This document shows, in pieces, positions 26,265 through 36,741 of a DNA stretch of 64,000 nt. How positions within the stretch are numbered: position 1 is the stretch's first letter; every line of letters begins with the position of its first letter. A program made the position numbers and the translations under genes. The DNA comes from Lentimicrobiaceae bacterium (lineage in GTDB: Bacteria > Bacteroidota > Bacteroidia > Bacteroidales > F082). Under the pieces are notes generated by a model. The model did no database searches, was not told the origin of the DNA, and saw only the letters and a program-made list of their open reading frames with translations. The stretch is from contig SUWU01000002.1 of NCBI GenBank assembly GCA_015061295.1, forward strand, positions 1 to 64,000, given 5' to 3'.

Positions 26265-28991
26265 CTAATTATCTCTGTAGTCTTTTTTCTTAGTCAGCTT
26301 CAGATCTTGAAGAGCAGCGGCTTTCACGTTGATAGTAAAGTTCCAGCTTTTATATGTACCATAAGGTATCCAGTTGAAACGCATCTCCCAACAGTGAAGG
26401 TCTCTATATAACGTTAAAGAGGTATATGACAGTTTCTTGAGTTCAAAGTCCCATCCTGTCTGCACCGAGACTTTCCACTTAGGGCTGAGGTTGACATTAC
26501 CATTCACACCGAGTGTCTGTATAACCTTCCTATCATCTTGCAAGAGATAATTGATATAAGAATAATTATTCGACATGGTGAGGTTATAGCTCAACGAGAC
26601 AGACCATTGTGTTGACCAATCGATATAATCTTCTGGGTGGGAGCGTATATCGTTCATCTCTTCTTCCGATGCCAAAGGCGTGGACTCGAACTGTTTTGTC
26701 TCTGTGTTAGTCGTTTTTTTATCTTTTTTAAAGGTGTCGTTGTTGAGAGAGTAGCTGAGACTAAAATTCCACGACACGCTATTTTTTCTAAAGAGACGTT
26801 TGTTGACATCCCACTCAAATTGATTGAGCTGTTTCCTACCCGTAGAGTCGAGTACATAAGGGTCCCACATACTTGAATATCTCACCGATAAGTTTTTGAA
26901 TAATGTCGTCCTTCCGTTGATGGAGAGGTACGAGAAGTTGAGAGAGTCTTTCGCGATGTCGTAGCTTCCGCTCAACGAGAGGTCTTCTATTAACTTAATC
27001 TTCTTCATACCAGTGACGGTATCTCTCTTCGACGGCACCTTTATCTCCAAGTTATTTCCAAAGCTATAGTTGATACGTCCCGACTTACCTGAAGGCGGCG
27101 AGCCGTAGATGTTACCTTGGAACATAGAATAAAGCTGTTCTATACCATTGGCATCATAGTATGTATCGTAATAATTCCAGAAGTCTTTGGAGAAATCAGG
27201 GTTGTATGATATTCCTATTGATGGTGTGAAGACGTGACGTATGGCTCTCAGAGGTCCTTTCTTAAAGTTGACCTGTCCGTATAATTTTGTTGTGAGTGAA
27301 CTCGACACATCGAAGTTAAAGACGTTTCTAAACTGATTGATGGTATCGGTTTTAAGGTAACCACCTTGAGGCATAGCGGTGTCGTTAACCCATTCTTTCT
27401 CAAAGTATCTGAAATACATCCTATCCGTCAACGACACAGATGTTGTCCATGTGATATATTTAAACAACTTTACAGGCATACTGATAGGCACTCTATGCTG
27501 GATACCATTCTGCAAGTTGTTAAGCCAATTAGGTTTGAAATAAAGACTGTCTGGCATACTGACATAATTCTTAGCGTTGGCGGTATAGCTGATATACAAG
27601 TCTTTATACCATCTCTTCTTTGCAGTATTGCCGATGTTCTTCAACGGATATACACGATTCATGCTGAATGTAAACTCAGGCAATGTGACAGTCATGATAC
27701 GAGTGAGTGTGTTCTGACTATGACTTGCGTTGGCGGTGAAGTTGAAGAGGCTACCTATACTTGTCTGATACGCCACACTCGACTGGAATGTATTACTCAG
27801 ATACTCGTTAGAAGAGACAGCGTTATATTTGTTATAGTTAGAACTCACGATATATACGTCGGCGGAAAACGACGATTTAGGTCTCGCTTTAGGGTCTTGC
27901 TTATGCACCCAGCGTATCTTAAAATCGGTACTCTCGTTATAATCGGCGGAGCCTTTAGCGCCTATCTTATTAACAGCATAACTTCCCGACAAAGAGCCAT
28001 TGAAAGCATAGCGTTTGTTATATCTAAAAGTAGGTTTCACAGCCCAGCTGCCACGAGTGTAGATGTCGCCCACGAGTTGTAAGTCCATATGCTCGTTGAT
28101 GCCCCAATAATAACCACCGTTTTCAAAGTAGAATCCTCTGTTTGCCGACTCGCCCCACGATGGTATCAATATACCATTGCGCTGACCTTTGGAGTTAGGG
28201 AAAATACCAAAAGGAACACCGATAGGAAGCGGCGTCTCTTCTAATTTAAAATACGCAGGTCCTGTAACAATCTTATCATCAGGGATGACCTTAGCCTTAC
28301 CAAAATGAAACTCATAATGAGGATGTTCTGGGTTGCTACAAGTGGTATAAGAACCAGATCTAATATTGATGGTGTTGTCGTCCATCTTCTTAATCCTATC
28401 GCCATGAATATATCCCATAGCGTCTTCTGTAAATACTTTAGTGATGATACCTTTCTTCGTGTCGAAATTGAATGTCATCGACTCTGATAGATATTTTGCA
28501 TCGCCCTCATAAAAGATAGGATTACCCTGCATCTTACCAAGCGAGTCGGGCATACCTTTGGCGAAGACGGTGCGTTTGTCGAAGTCAAACTCTATATAAT
28601 CCGCCTCTATGGTGATGTCTTCATACACTACTTTAGCATCGCCATAATAGTAAATCTTGTTATTTTTAAAATCCTGAATGGTAGAGTCGGCACATGTACG
28701 TTCTATCTTATCATCGATGAAACTCTTTTTCTGAGGCGGCTGCTTTTCAACAGAGGGAGCGAGACTATCAGCAACGGCGATGCTATCAGTGACGGCATCC
28801 ACCTCTGATGCGAGGGTGTCATCATTTGCTATAAGAGAATCATTCTTTATAACATGAGAAGTGTCAGCAGCGACAACACTATCATTATTTTCCTTCACAT
28901 CACCAACATAATCCGTTGTTTTACAAGCCAACATCATAGCGCTGCAAAAGAAAATTACAATAAAAACGTTATATACCTTACTCCTCAACAA
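26265..28991 (-). CDS. lptD: LptD/OstA-family LPS assembly outer-membrane protein
   Basis: N-terminal OstA-like 'YYYGDAKVVYEDITIEADYIEFDFDKRTVFAKG'; 'GVPFGIFPNSKGQRNGILIPSWGES'; large beta-barrel. Confidence 0.85.
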   Translation of the reverse strand: MLRSKVYNVFIVIFFCSAMMLACKTTDYVGDVKENNDSVVAADTSHVIKNDSLIANDDTLASEVDAVTDSIAVADSLAPSVEKQPPQKKSFIDDKIERTCADSTIQDFKNNKIYYYGDAKVVYEDITIEADYIEFDFDKRTVFAKGMPDSLGKMQGNPIFYEGDAKYLSESMTFNFDTKKGIITKVFTEDAMGYIHGDRIKKMDDNTINIRSGSYTTCSNPEHPHYEFHFGKAKVIPDDKIVTGPAYFKLEETPLPIGVPFGIFPNSKGQRNGILIPSWGESANRGFYFENGGYYWGINEHMDLQLVGDIYTRGSWAVKPTFRYNKRYAFNGSLSGSYAVNKIGAKGSADYNESTDFKIRWVHKQDPKARPKSSFSADVYIVSSNYNKYNAVSSNEYLSNTFQSSVAYQTSIGSLFNFTANASHSQNTLTRIMTVTLPEFTFSMNRVYPLKNIGNTAKKRWYKDLYISYTANAKNYVSMPDSLYFKPNWLNNLQNGIQHRVPISMPVKLFKYITWTTSVSLTDRMYFRYFEKEWVNDTAMPQGGYLKTDTINQFRNVFNFDVSSSLTTKLYGQVNFKKGPLRAIRHVFTPSIGISYNPDFSKDFWNYYDTYYDANGIEQLYSMFQGNIYGSPPSGKSGRINYSFGNNLEIKVPSKRDTVTGMKKIKLIEDLSLSGSYDIAKDSLNFSYLSINGRTTLFKNLSVRYSSMWDPYVLDSTGRKQLNQFEWDVNKRLFRKNSVSWNFSLSYSLNNDTFKKDKKTTNTETKQFESTPLASEEEMNDIRSHPEDYIDWSTQWSVSLSYNLTMSNNYSYINYLLQDDRKVIQTLGVNGNVNLSPKWKVSVQTGWDFELKKLSYTSLTLYRDLHCWEMRFNWIPYGTYKSWNFTINVKAAALQDLKLTKKKDYRDN

Positions 28992-29039
28992 TTTATTTTT
29001 TAATTTTGTAAAAATTTTGACTGCAAATATACGGTTTCT

Positions 29040-30161
29040 ATGGCTAACTTTCGATTTAATAATGAAAAACGATTAATTTTATTTTTTCTTGCGTTCGTAT
29101 CGTTATTTATTTTCGACATCGACCTCTCTGCTCAGAATAGAGATAAGGTTAGAACTGTCGTTATCGATGCTGGCCATGGCGGCAAAGATCCTGGTGCTGT
29201 AGGTAAGAAAGTTAAGGAGAAAGACATCACATTGAAAGTCGCGTTGAAAACAGGAGAATATATCAAACAACATTGTCCTGATGTTGAAGTCATATACACA
29301 CGAAAGAGCGATGTCGCTGTCTCACTTATGAAGAGAGCTCAGATTGCCAATAGTCACAATGCTGATATGTTTATCTCTATACATTGTAACGCCACGACTT
29401 CTTCACAAGCTTATGGCGTTGAGACTTTCGTAATGGGAGAACATAAAAACAGTTCCAACCTTGAAGTCGCTAAGTTGGAGAACGCCGCTATCCTTCACGA
29501 AGATAATGCCAATGAAGACTACGACGATTTCAACATCGACAGTCCTGAAGCTTATATCATGCTCAACCTCTTCCAAAGCGAATATAAAAACGCGTCTTTG
29601 GATATAGCAGAACGCATACAGAATCAGCTTGTGAAAAGAGTAGGCAGAAAAGACAGGGGCGTACAACAAGCAGGATTTCTCGTCTTGTACAAGACAGCCA
29701 TGCCTTCTGTCTTGGTAGAGATAGGATTTCTCTCTAACCCTGCGGAAGAGAAATTCCTCGCATCAGAAGACGGACAGACATATATAGCATCAGCTATCTT
29801 CAGAGCCTTCCGCGATTACAAAAACGCCTACGATAAAGATAATGTTGTTGACGATGACAATGACAATGACAATGACAATGACGATGACGATGACGATGAC
29901 AATGGCGATGACAATGACAATGACAATGACAAAGTGATTTATAAAGTTCAGGTTGAGAGTCGTAGTAGAAAAGTTGCTAATATCTCGCAGCATTATAAGT
30001 CGTTGAAAGACGTAGAATATTACGAACATAACGGTATGTATAAATACACTGCTGGTCGTTTTTACTCGAAGAAAGAGGCTGATGAATATTGTAAAGAAGT
30101 GAAGAAAAAAGGTTATAGTAGCGCATTTGTTGTTTCATTTAAAAACGGAAAGAGGCTCTAA
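29040..30161 (+). CDS. N-acetylmuramoyl-L-alanine amidase (Amidase_3) with SPOR-like C-terminus
   Basis: 'TVVIDAGHGGKDPGAVG', 'ISIHCNA', 'SVLVEIGFLSNPAEE'; Asp/Asn linker; C-terminal 'VESRSRKVANISQHYKSLKDVEYYEHNGMYKYTAGRF'. Confidence 0.93.
   Translation: MANFRFNNEKRLILFFLAFVSLFIFDIDLSAQNRDKVRTVVIDAGHGGKDPGAVGKKVKEKDITLKVALKTGEYIKQHCPDVEVIYTRKSDVAVSLMKRAQIANSHNADMFISIHCNATTSSQAYGVETFVMGEHKNSSNLEVAKLENAAILHEDNANEDYDDFNIDSPEAYIMLNLFQSEYKNASLDIAERIQNQLVKRVGRKDRGVQQAGFLVLYKTAMPSVLVEIGFLSNPAEEKFLASEDGQTYIASAIFRAFRDYKNAYDKDNVVDDDNDNDNDNDDDDDDDNGDDNDNDNDKVIYKVQVESRSRKVANISQHYKSLKDVEYYEHNGMYKYTAGRFYSKKEADEYCKEVKKKGYSSAFVVSFKNGKRL
29850..29930 (+). repeat. In-frame hexamer repeat (GACAAT/GACGAT)x13 encoding an Asp/Asn linker
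   Basis: Read directly; one unit is GGCGAT. Confidence 0.95.
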
Positions 30162-30200
30162 GTTGTTAAATATTGATTAGAATTAAAAGGAGAACATCTT

Positions 30201-31103
30201 ATGAAAGAGAGAACAAAATCTATTTTAGTTGCACTATCATTCATCGCAGCGTTGATTTTATTTATCTGGGGTTTTAACTTCTTAAAAGGGAAATCACTGC
30301 TCAACAATCAATATACGTTCTATGCCATATACGACAACGCCCACGGGTTATTATCTGGCGACATAGTAAGTATCAAAGGCATGACAGTAGGCACTGTGAC
30401 ATCATTAGAGTTTAATCCTAAACAAGACGGAACTATCATAGTGACTTTCGTTGTTGACAACGACATAAACATCCCCGACAACAGCATCGCTAACCTTGCC
30501 ACAAGTCTTACCGGTTCTGTCAGTATCGAGATAAGACTCGGTGACAGCGACACCTACGCTAAGAGTGGCGACACCTTGACATCGGGATACGACAGAGGAA
30601 CGATGGGAATGATAACAGAACAAATAGTACCTCTCAAAAACAAGTTAGAGACCACGTTAACATCACTCAACGATTTAGTCGTTAACATCAACAGCATCTT
30701 AAACTCCGAGCTTAAAGAAGACCTCAGCAATGGCGTTAACAGCTTCGCATCATCGATGGATAACATTGATGTAATATCATCAGACTTGAAAGGACTCGTC
30801 GATAGCGAGAACGGCAAACTCACTTTAGCGGTCAACAATTTAGAGAGCATTACAAATAACGTCTCCGCCATCAGCGACACTCTAAAAGATATAAACTACA
30901 CACATCTTGTTGGTTCATTAGAGAGTTGTATCAGCGAGATAAACACATTGATAGAAGGAATCAACGAAGGCAAAGGAACCGCTGGCCTCTTAGTAAAAGA
31001 AGATTCTTTATATAACAACATAAACGCCACTGTCACTACACTTCAAGCTCTCATCGAGGAGATAAAAGAAAATCCTAAGAAGTTGAAGATAAGTGTATTC
31101 TAA
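30201..31103 (+). CDS. MlaD/MCE family lipid-transport protein
   Basis: 'YTFYAIYDNAHGLLSGDIVSIKGMTVGTVTSLEF' MCE domain after one N-terminal TM. Confidence 0.9.
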   Translation: MKERTKSILVALSFIAALILFIWGFNFLKGKSLLNNQYTFYAIYDNAHGLLSGDIVSIKGMTVGTVTSLEFNPKQDGTIIVTFVVDNDINIPDNSIANLATSLTGSVSIEIRLGDSDTYAKSGDTLTSGYDRGTMGMITEQIVPLKNKLETTLTSLNDLVVNINSILNSELKEDLSNGVNSFASSMDNIDVISSDLKGLVDSENGKLTLAVNNLESITNNVSAISDTLKDINYTHLVGSLESCISEINTLIEGINEGKGTAGLLVKEDSLYNNINATVTTLQALIEEIKENPKKLKISVF

Positions 31104-31128
31104 AAAAAGAAGAATAGGATTTTAGACT

Positions 31129-32634
31129 ATGAACTTTAAAAGTTATATCGTTCTTATATTGATATTATTTCTGAGTCGTGACATCATAGCTCAGAAAAAG
31201 ACTACTACCATTCATATCTTAAATGCCGATAAAGCCGATTATGACGAGCGTCTTGGCAAAGACATACAACGTCTCATAGGTAATGTAGTGATGCGACAAG
31301 ACTCCACCTATTTCTACAGCGATAGCGCCTACTATAATGAAAAGACCAAATTCTTTGATGGTTTTGGCAACGTCCATATCGAAGTCAACGACAGCACCGA
31401 TATTTATAGCGACCTGCTAAAATACAACGGCAACACTAAATTTGCCGAGTTATTTCATAATGTGATACTAAAAGACGACTCCACCACCTTACGCACGGAA
31501 TACATGACATACGACAGAGTAGGACATCTCGCCACATATCCCAACAAAGGCACTATAACACGTAACGACAAGAAGTTAGTAAGTAAAAAAGGATATTACA
31601 GAGACGATATCAAAGTCGTTTATTTCAGAAAAGATGTCGTTGGCACCATGCCCGATTATAAGATATTGTCAGACACCTTAGTTTATGACACCGACAACGA
31701 GATGATGTATTTTTATGGACCTACCACGATACATAACAAGGAGAACAAACTCTTCGGCAACTATGGTTGGTATAACACCGAGACAGAATTGGCATATTTA
31801 GACAAGAGAGCTACGTTAAGCAACAAAGAACAATCCATCACTTCCGACACCATGTATTATAATAAGAAGACTGGCTATGCCAAAGCCATCAGCGATGTCG
31901 TCATAGAAGACACTATTAACAAGGGTGTAGTGAGAGGAGAGCTGGCAGAGATGTGGCGCAATCTCGGCAAGTGCATGATAACAGACAATCTAAGAAGCAT
32001 CTATTACGAGGAGAGAGATACACTCTTCGCCACTGCCGACACTATGTATGTTTATTTCGACACCATCACAAACGATGTACAACGCATCAAAGCCTTCTAT
32101 AACGTACGTTTCTTCCGCAACGACATACAAGGTAAATGCGACTCTATCACATACGTCATCGCCGACTCTGCTATTTATATGAGAGTAGATCCCGTGTTAT
32201 GGGCAGAAGACACACAAATGACAGGCGACTCTATCAACATCGTTATCAAAGACAGAAGCATCGACAGCCTCCTGATGTACCCCAATGCTTTCATCATACA
32301 ACAAGATTCTATCAAAGGTTTTAATCAGGTAAAAGGCAAACAAGTGACAGCTTATTTCAAAGGCAACGAGATAGACCACATGCTCAACGAAGGAAATGCC
32401 GAAACAATATATTGGTTGAGAGAAGATGACGGGAGTCTGATAGGCATCAATATTTCACAGTCTGCCGAGATGATTATAAAGATGAGAAACAGGCAGATCA
32501 ATAACATACGATATTTTCAAAGTATCAAAGAGACTCTATACCCAGAAGAACAATTAGAAAAAGGGCAAGAATATCTGAAAGGTTTCATCTGGCGTGATGA
32601 GATAAAGCCACAAAGGTCTGAGTTTGGGAATTGA
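31129..32634 (+). CDS. OstA-like (LptA-type) organic-solvent-tolerance family protein
   Basis: 'RLIGNVVMRQDSTYFYSDSAYYNEKTKFFDGFGNVHIEVNDSTDIYSDLLKYNGNTKFAEL'. Confidence 0.85.
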   Translation: MNFKSYIVLILILFLSRDIIAQKKTTTIHILNADKADYDERLGKDIQRLIGNVVMRQDSTYFYSDSAYYNEKTKFFDGFGNVHIEVNDSTDIYSDLLKYNGNTKFAELFHNVILKDDSTTLRTEYMTYDRVGHLATYPNKGTITRNDKKLVSKKGYYRDDIKVVYFRKDVVGTMPDYKILSDTLVYDTDNEMMYFYGPTTIHNKENKLFGNYGWYNTETELAYLDKRATLSNKEQSITSDTMYYNKKTGYAKAISDVVIEDTINKGVVRGELAEMWRNLGKCMITDNLRSIYYEERDTLFATADTMYVYFDTITNDVQRIKAFYNVRFFRNDIQGKCDSITYVIADSAIYMRVDPVLWAEDTQMTGDSINIVIKDRSIDSLLMYPNAFIIQQDSIKGFNQVKGKQVTAYFKGNEIDHMLNEGNAETIYWLREDDGSLIGINISQSAEMIIKMRNRQINNIRYFQSIKETLYPEEQLEKGQEYLKGFIWRDEIKPQRSEFGN

Positions 32635-32825
32635 GAGACTATTGAATATTGGAAAATATTTCAATAGTTAAAAAATCAAAATAATCATAATTTTATTTTA
32701 CTTTTCATTTTTTATTTACTACTTTTGCCGCTCATTACGGCAGATGATATTTATTTAATAATATTTATTAATTAAGTAGAATATTAATTTATTTAATTTT
32801 ATAAACAATAAAAAAACAAAAAGTT

Positions 32826-34220
32826 ATGAGTATCATTCCACATTACTCGCGCATCAAGTACCAAAAGATTTTTGAAATGGGACGCATGCGTCTCATGAGC
32901 AAACCATGGATTTCTGGAGTACTTTTAATGACATGTGTAGTAATTGCCATGTTGTTAGCCAATCTTCCATCGACGAAGCATCTCTATCACGCTTTCTTAG
33001 AGACAAGTTTATCTATCAACATCAGTAATTCTGATGGTCTCAATTGGGTCTTTCCTAAAGAAATGACTGTAGAGAAATTTATCAACGACATCTTAATGGT
33101 TGTTTTCTTCTTCACCGTCGGATTAGAGATTAAGAGAGAGGTTGTATGTGGAGAGTTATCATCGATGAAGAAAGCCATGCTTCCTGTGATAGCTGCATTA
33201 GGAGGTATGCTTATGCCAGCTCTTATCTACATACTCATCAACGGTGGCACCTCTGCATCGAGTGGTTGGGGTATCCCTACTGCTACCGACATCGCCTTTG
33301 CTGTCGGTATCATGTCGATATTAGGTGACAGAGTTCCAGTATCGTTAAAGATCTTCCTCACAGCACTCGCCATTGCCGACGACTTGGGAGCCATTTTAGT
33401 GGTAGCATTCTTCTACGGAGGCACGATACAACTGACATTATTAATAATATCACTGCTTATCATAGGTCTTGTATTTTTACTCAACAAAGCTGGAGAAAAA
33501 CGCATGATATATTACATCATACCAGCTATAGCGATATGGTTCTTATTCTATTACGCTGGCATACACGCCACCATGTCGGGCGTAGTGATGGCTATGATGA
33601 TACCTATGGATGCACGTTACTCACGTTCTTATTTCAACAAAAAGACAGACCACTATCAAGATCTTATCATAAAACATGAGAATGAAGGTGAGTTCCCTAA
33701 CGAGAATCAACGTACATGTCTCAGAAACATCAGTCACGTATCTAATGGTGCTGTTGGTATGAGTTATCGATTAGAACACGCCCTCAACCCATGGGTCAAC
33801 TTCCTTATCATGCCAATCTTTGCTATCGCCAATGCTGGCGTAGAGATTCCTGGTTTAGAATATCTCAACTTCTTCAAGTACTCTCCAGAGCTTGGTTCAG
33901 TAGGACTCGGTATCTTCTTCGGATTATTACTCGGAAAACCTATAGGCATCACTCTTGCAAGTTGGATTGCCATCAAGTTGAAAGTAGGTGAGATGCCTAA
34001 TGGCGCTTCATGGAAGATGCTCTTCGCTGTTGCATGTCTCGGTGGTATTGGCTTCACTATGTCAATATTCGTTGACACTTTGTCGTTTGGAGAACTTGCT
34101 CCTGAGATAACATTACAGCTTCGTAACTTAGGTAAGATTGCCATCTTAGCAGCTTCACTGTCGGCAGGTATCTTAGGCAGTCTGCTGATAACATTATTCA
34201 GCAAGAAACAAGAATGTTAA
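32826..34220 (+). CDS. nhaA: Na+/H+ antiporter NhaA
   Basis: 'FFFTVGLEIKREVVCGELS', 'GWGIPTATDIAFAVGIMSILGDRVPVSLKIFLTALAIADDLGAILVVAFFY'. Confidence 0.96.
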   Translation: MSIIPHYSRIKYQKIFEMGRMRLMSKPWISGVLLMTCVVIAMLLANLPSTKHLYHAFLETSLSINISNSDGLNWVFPKEMTVEKFINDILMVVFFFTVGLEIKREVVCGELSSMKKAMLPVIAALGGMLMPALIYILINGGTSASSGWGIPTATDIAFAVGIMSILGDRVPVSLKIFLTALAIADDLGAILVVAFFYGGTIQLTLLIISLLIIGLVFLLNKAGEKRMIYYIIPAIAIWFLFYYAGIHATMSGVVMAMMIPMDARYSRSYFNKKTDHYQDLIIKHENEGEFPNENQRTCLRNISHVSNGAVGMSYRLEHALNPWVNFLIMPIFAIANAGVEIPGLEYLNFFKYSPELGSVGLGIFFGLLLGKPIGITLASWIAIKLKVGEMPNGASWKMLFAVACLGGIGFTMSIFVDTLSFGELAPEITLQLRNLGKIAILAASLSAGILGSLLITLFSKKQEC

Positions 34221-34231
34221 AAGGATAAAAC

Positions 34232-34269
34232 AAAAAAACTTCGATGAGATTTCATCGAAGTTTTTTTTT
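34232..34269. terminator. Bidirectional terminator between nhaA and rpmF
   Basis: aaaaaaacttcgatgagatttcatcgaagttttttttt. Confidence 0.85.
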
Positions 34270-34284
34270 AATGCTAAATTAAAA

Positions 34285-34473
34285 TTATTTTTTAGCACCT
34301 TCCATGACTAACTTACCTTTGTAATATAAGTCGCCATCTACATAGTAAGCTCTATGATAAACATGGATTGTACCTGTTTCTTTGCATACTGCTAATGTTG
34401 GAGCTTCTGCTTTGTAATGTGTTCTTCTTTTTGCGCCTCTTGTGTGAGACTGTCTTCTCTTAGGATGTGCCAT
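34285..34473 (-). CDS. rpmF: 50S ribosomal protein L32
   Basis: 'MAHPKRRQSHTRGAKRRTHYKAEAPTLAVC'. Confidence 0.96.
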   Translation of the reverse strand: MAHPKRRQSHTRGAKRRTHYKAEAPTLAVCKETGTIHVYHRAYYVDGDLYYKGKLVMEGAKK

Positions 34474-34496
34474 TTTACACTATTTTTTGTTGTTAA

Positions 34497-35024
34497 TTAA
34501 TTATCTTTCTTATCTTTTAATTCTTCTAAACATTTCCAACGTGGGTCGATCTCATCGTTGTCAACTTCGGCATCATCTGTTCTTTCAAGGTAATCTATCA
34601 CCTCTTGATTACATTGACTCACATCTTGATGCACTCTATGAATAGGTAATGATAAAATTATATATTCATAAATCAGAGAACTAATATCGAACTCACCTTC
34701 CTCTGCAGGGATGACGATGACGTCATCAGATTCTTCCTCGTATGAGTTACCATATCTCAGATATATGACAGCTTCATTTTCTATTGGCTGTTCATATTCA
34801 TCATTACATCTATCACAAGCGAGATACACATTACCTTCAAATTTAAATGTCAATATCAACTCTCTTTCATGTTTTTCAACATTTAAATCAACATTAACAC
34901 TGCCTTTTTTAACTTCTGAGAAGTCGAAATTGTCAAAGAACTTATCATCGATTTGATACGTAAAATCATGATAACCAACTGACAATCCAGCTATTGGCAA
35001 TATGTAATCATTTTTAATGCTCAT
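34497..35024 (-). CDS. DUF177 / YceD family protein
   Basis: Location next to rpmF; 'LACDRCNDEYEQPIENEAVIYLRYG'. Start set at 'MSIKNDYILPI'. Confidence 0.85.
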   Translation of the reverse strand: MSIKNDYILPIAGLSVGYHDFTYQIDDKFFDNFDFSEVKKGSVNVDLNVEKHERELILTFKFEGNVYLACDRCNDEYEQPIENEAVIYLRYGNSYEEESDDVIVIPAEEGEFDISSLIYEYIILSLPIHRVHQDVSQCNQEVIDYLERTDDAEVDNDEIDPRWKCLEELKDKKDN

Positions 35025-35122
35025 AATATCCCCAAAATCGGGCTGCAAAGATAACAAAATTATTTCATTTTTTAAACGAAATTTCTTTATTTTTTTAACA
35101 TAAGAAATAATAGAAAGTCAAT

Positions 35123-36733
35123 TCAGTGTTCTATGTCTGCGTTATGTGTCAGTTGCTTTATCGCTTCTTGAAGAATATCATCCATCGGCTCATAGATAGG
35201 ATAGAAAGCCTCATCGCCGAAGACGTTTCTTGCCACATATGCCTTAAACAAAGGTTCCGATAATTCTCTTGCGATTTTCTCATCCACCTCATTACCTTCA
35301 ATTTTTTTATCATGAGCACGTCGCATCAACTCATCAAACATGGCATCTGTAAAGATGAATTTATCATTAAATTCCACGACATCGTCATATTTTAAGATAT
35401 CGGCACGATGTGCATCTGAATAATCGAAAGCATATTGGAACAATATCCCTGCATTTGCCATCTTGTTAAAGAAATAATGAGTGCTATCGTCTTGTAAAGG
35501 CACGTAAATATCGGGCATGATACCTCCGCCACCATAGACTATCTTACCTCCTGGAGTGATATATTTCAATGAGTCGGCAAAATGAATGCTATCAACACTG
35601 AACATCTCGCCCGACGCATAACGTTCAAGTTCTTCAAGCAAATATTCTGTCTTATCACCTGTGAAAGGCTTCTGTATGCAACGGCCTGTTGGTGTATAAT
35701 AACGAGCCACGGTAAGACGAATTGCCCCATTGTCACCAAGTTCAAACTGTTCCTGCACTAAGCCTTTTCCAAATGAGCGACGTCCTATTATTGTACCTCT
35801 GTCATTATCTTGAAGTGCGCCCGCCACTATCTCACTTGCACTTGCTGAGCCTTCATTTATAAGTACCACCACGTCTTCTTTTTCCCACAAGCCTTTTTGG
35901 CGAGCGAATATATAAGAACGAGGACGATGTTCTCCTTCAGTATAAACGATAAGTTCGTTGCCAGGCAGCATATGATCGGCCACAGCCACAGCCTCTCCGA
36001 GATAACCTCCTGTATTATCTCTCAGATCGAGGATTAATTTTGTCATGCCTTGACTTTTCAATTCTTTCAATGCTTTGACAAATTCATTTGATGTAGTCTG
36101 TGAGAACTTGGTAAGTTTGATAAAACCTATCTCTTTGTTTATCATATAAGAGACATCTATACTATAAGTAGGTATCACATCTCTCGTAATGGTGAAGTCT
36201 AACAATTCTGCTACGCCATGACGTTTTATCTTAACATCAACCTTCGTCTTCTTAGGACCTTTGAGGAGACGCATCGCAGCATCATTATCGACTTTCACGC
36301 CGGCGACAAGGGTATCTCCTACATAAACTATTCTGTCGCCGGCGAGGATGCCCACCTTTTCGGAAGGACCTCCTTTGATAGTTTCAATGATAGTGATAGT
36401 ATCTTTCTCTATCCTAAAAGACACTCCTATACCTTCAAAACTTCCATGCAGATTGTCGTTGACATCGTCGAGTATCTTAGGCTCGATATATTCGCTATGA
36501 GGATCCATCGATTCAAGAACATGAGTAACAGCTTTAATCTGAATATTATTCATGTCAATAGTATCGACATATTCATCATTGATAAGAGAAAATACCTCAT
36601 TTATAAACAAAGAGTCATCGCCACTTTTACTGACTGTAGCAATGCCATTTGACTTAGAGATATATAAACCCATACACACGCCAATGGCGAGAACTGCTGC
36701 TAATATTATTGGTGTTATTACTTTATTTTTCAT
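35123..36733 (-). CDS. S41 family C-terminal processing peptidase
   Basis: PDZ 'GGPSEKVGILAGDRIVYVGDTLV'; 'LILDLRDNTGGYLGEAVAVADHML'; 'NEGSASASEIVAGALQDNDRGTIIGRRSFGKGLVQ'. Confidence 0.93.
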   Translation of the reverse strand: MKNKVITPIILAAVLAIGVCMGLYISKSNGIATVSKSGDDSLFINEVFSLINDEYVDTIDMNNIQIKAVTHVLESMDPHSEYIEPKILDDVNDNLHGSFEGIGVSFRIEKDTITIIETIKGGPSEKVGILAGDRIVYVGDTLVAGVKVDNDAAMRLLKGPKKTKVDVKIKRHGVAELLDFTITRDVIPTYSIDVSYMINKEIGFIKLTKFSQTTSNEFVKALKELKSQGMTKLILDLRDNTGGYLGEAVAVADHMLPGNELIVYTEGEHRPRSYIFARQKGLWEKEDVVVLINEGSASASEIVAGALQDNDRGTIIGRRSFGKGLVQEQFELGDNGAIRLTVARYYTPTGRCIQKPFTGDKTEYLLEELERYASGEMFSVDSIHFADSLKYITPGGKIVYGGGGIMPDIYVPLQDDSTHYFFNKMANAGILFQYAFDYSDAHRADILKYDDVVEFNDKFIFTDAMFDELMRRAHDKKIEGNEVDEKIARELSEPLFKAYVARNVFGDEAFYPIYEPMDDILQEAIKQLTHNADIEH

Positions 36734-36741
36734 TGTAAAAG

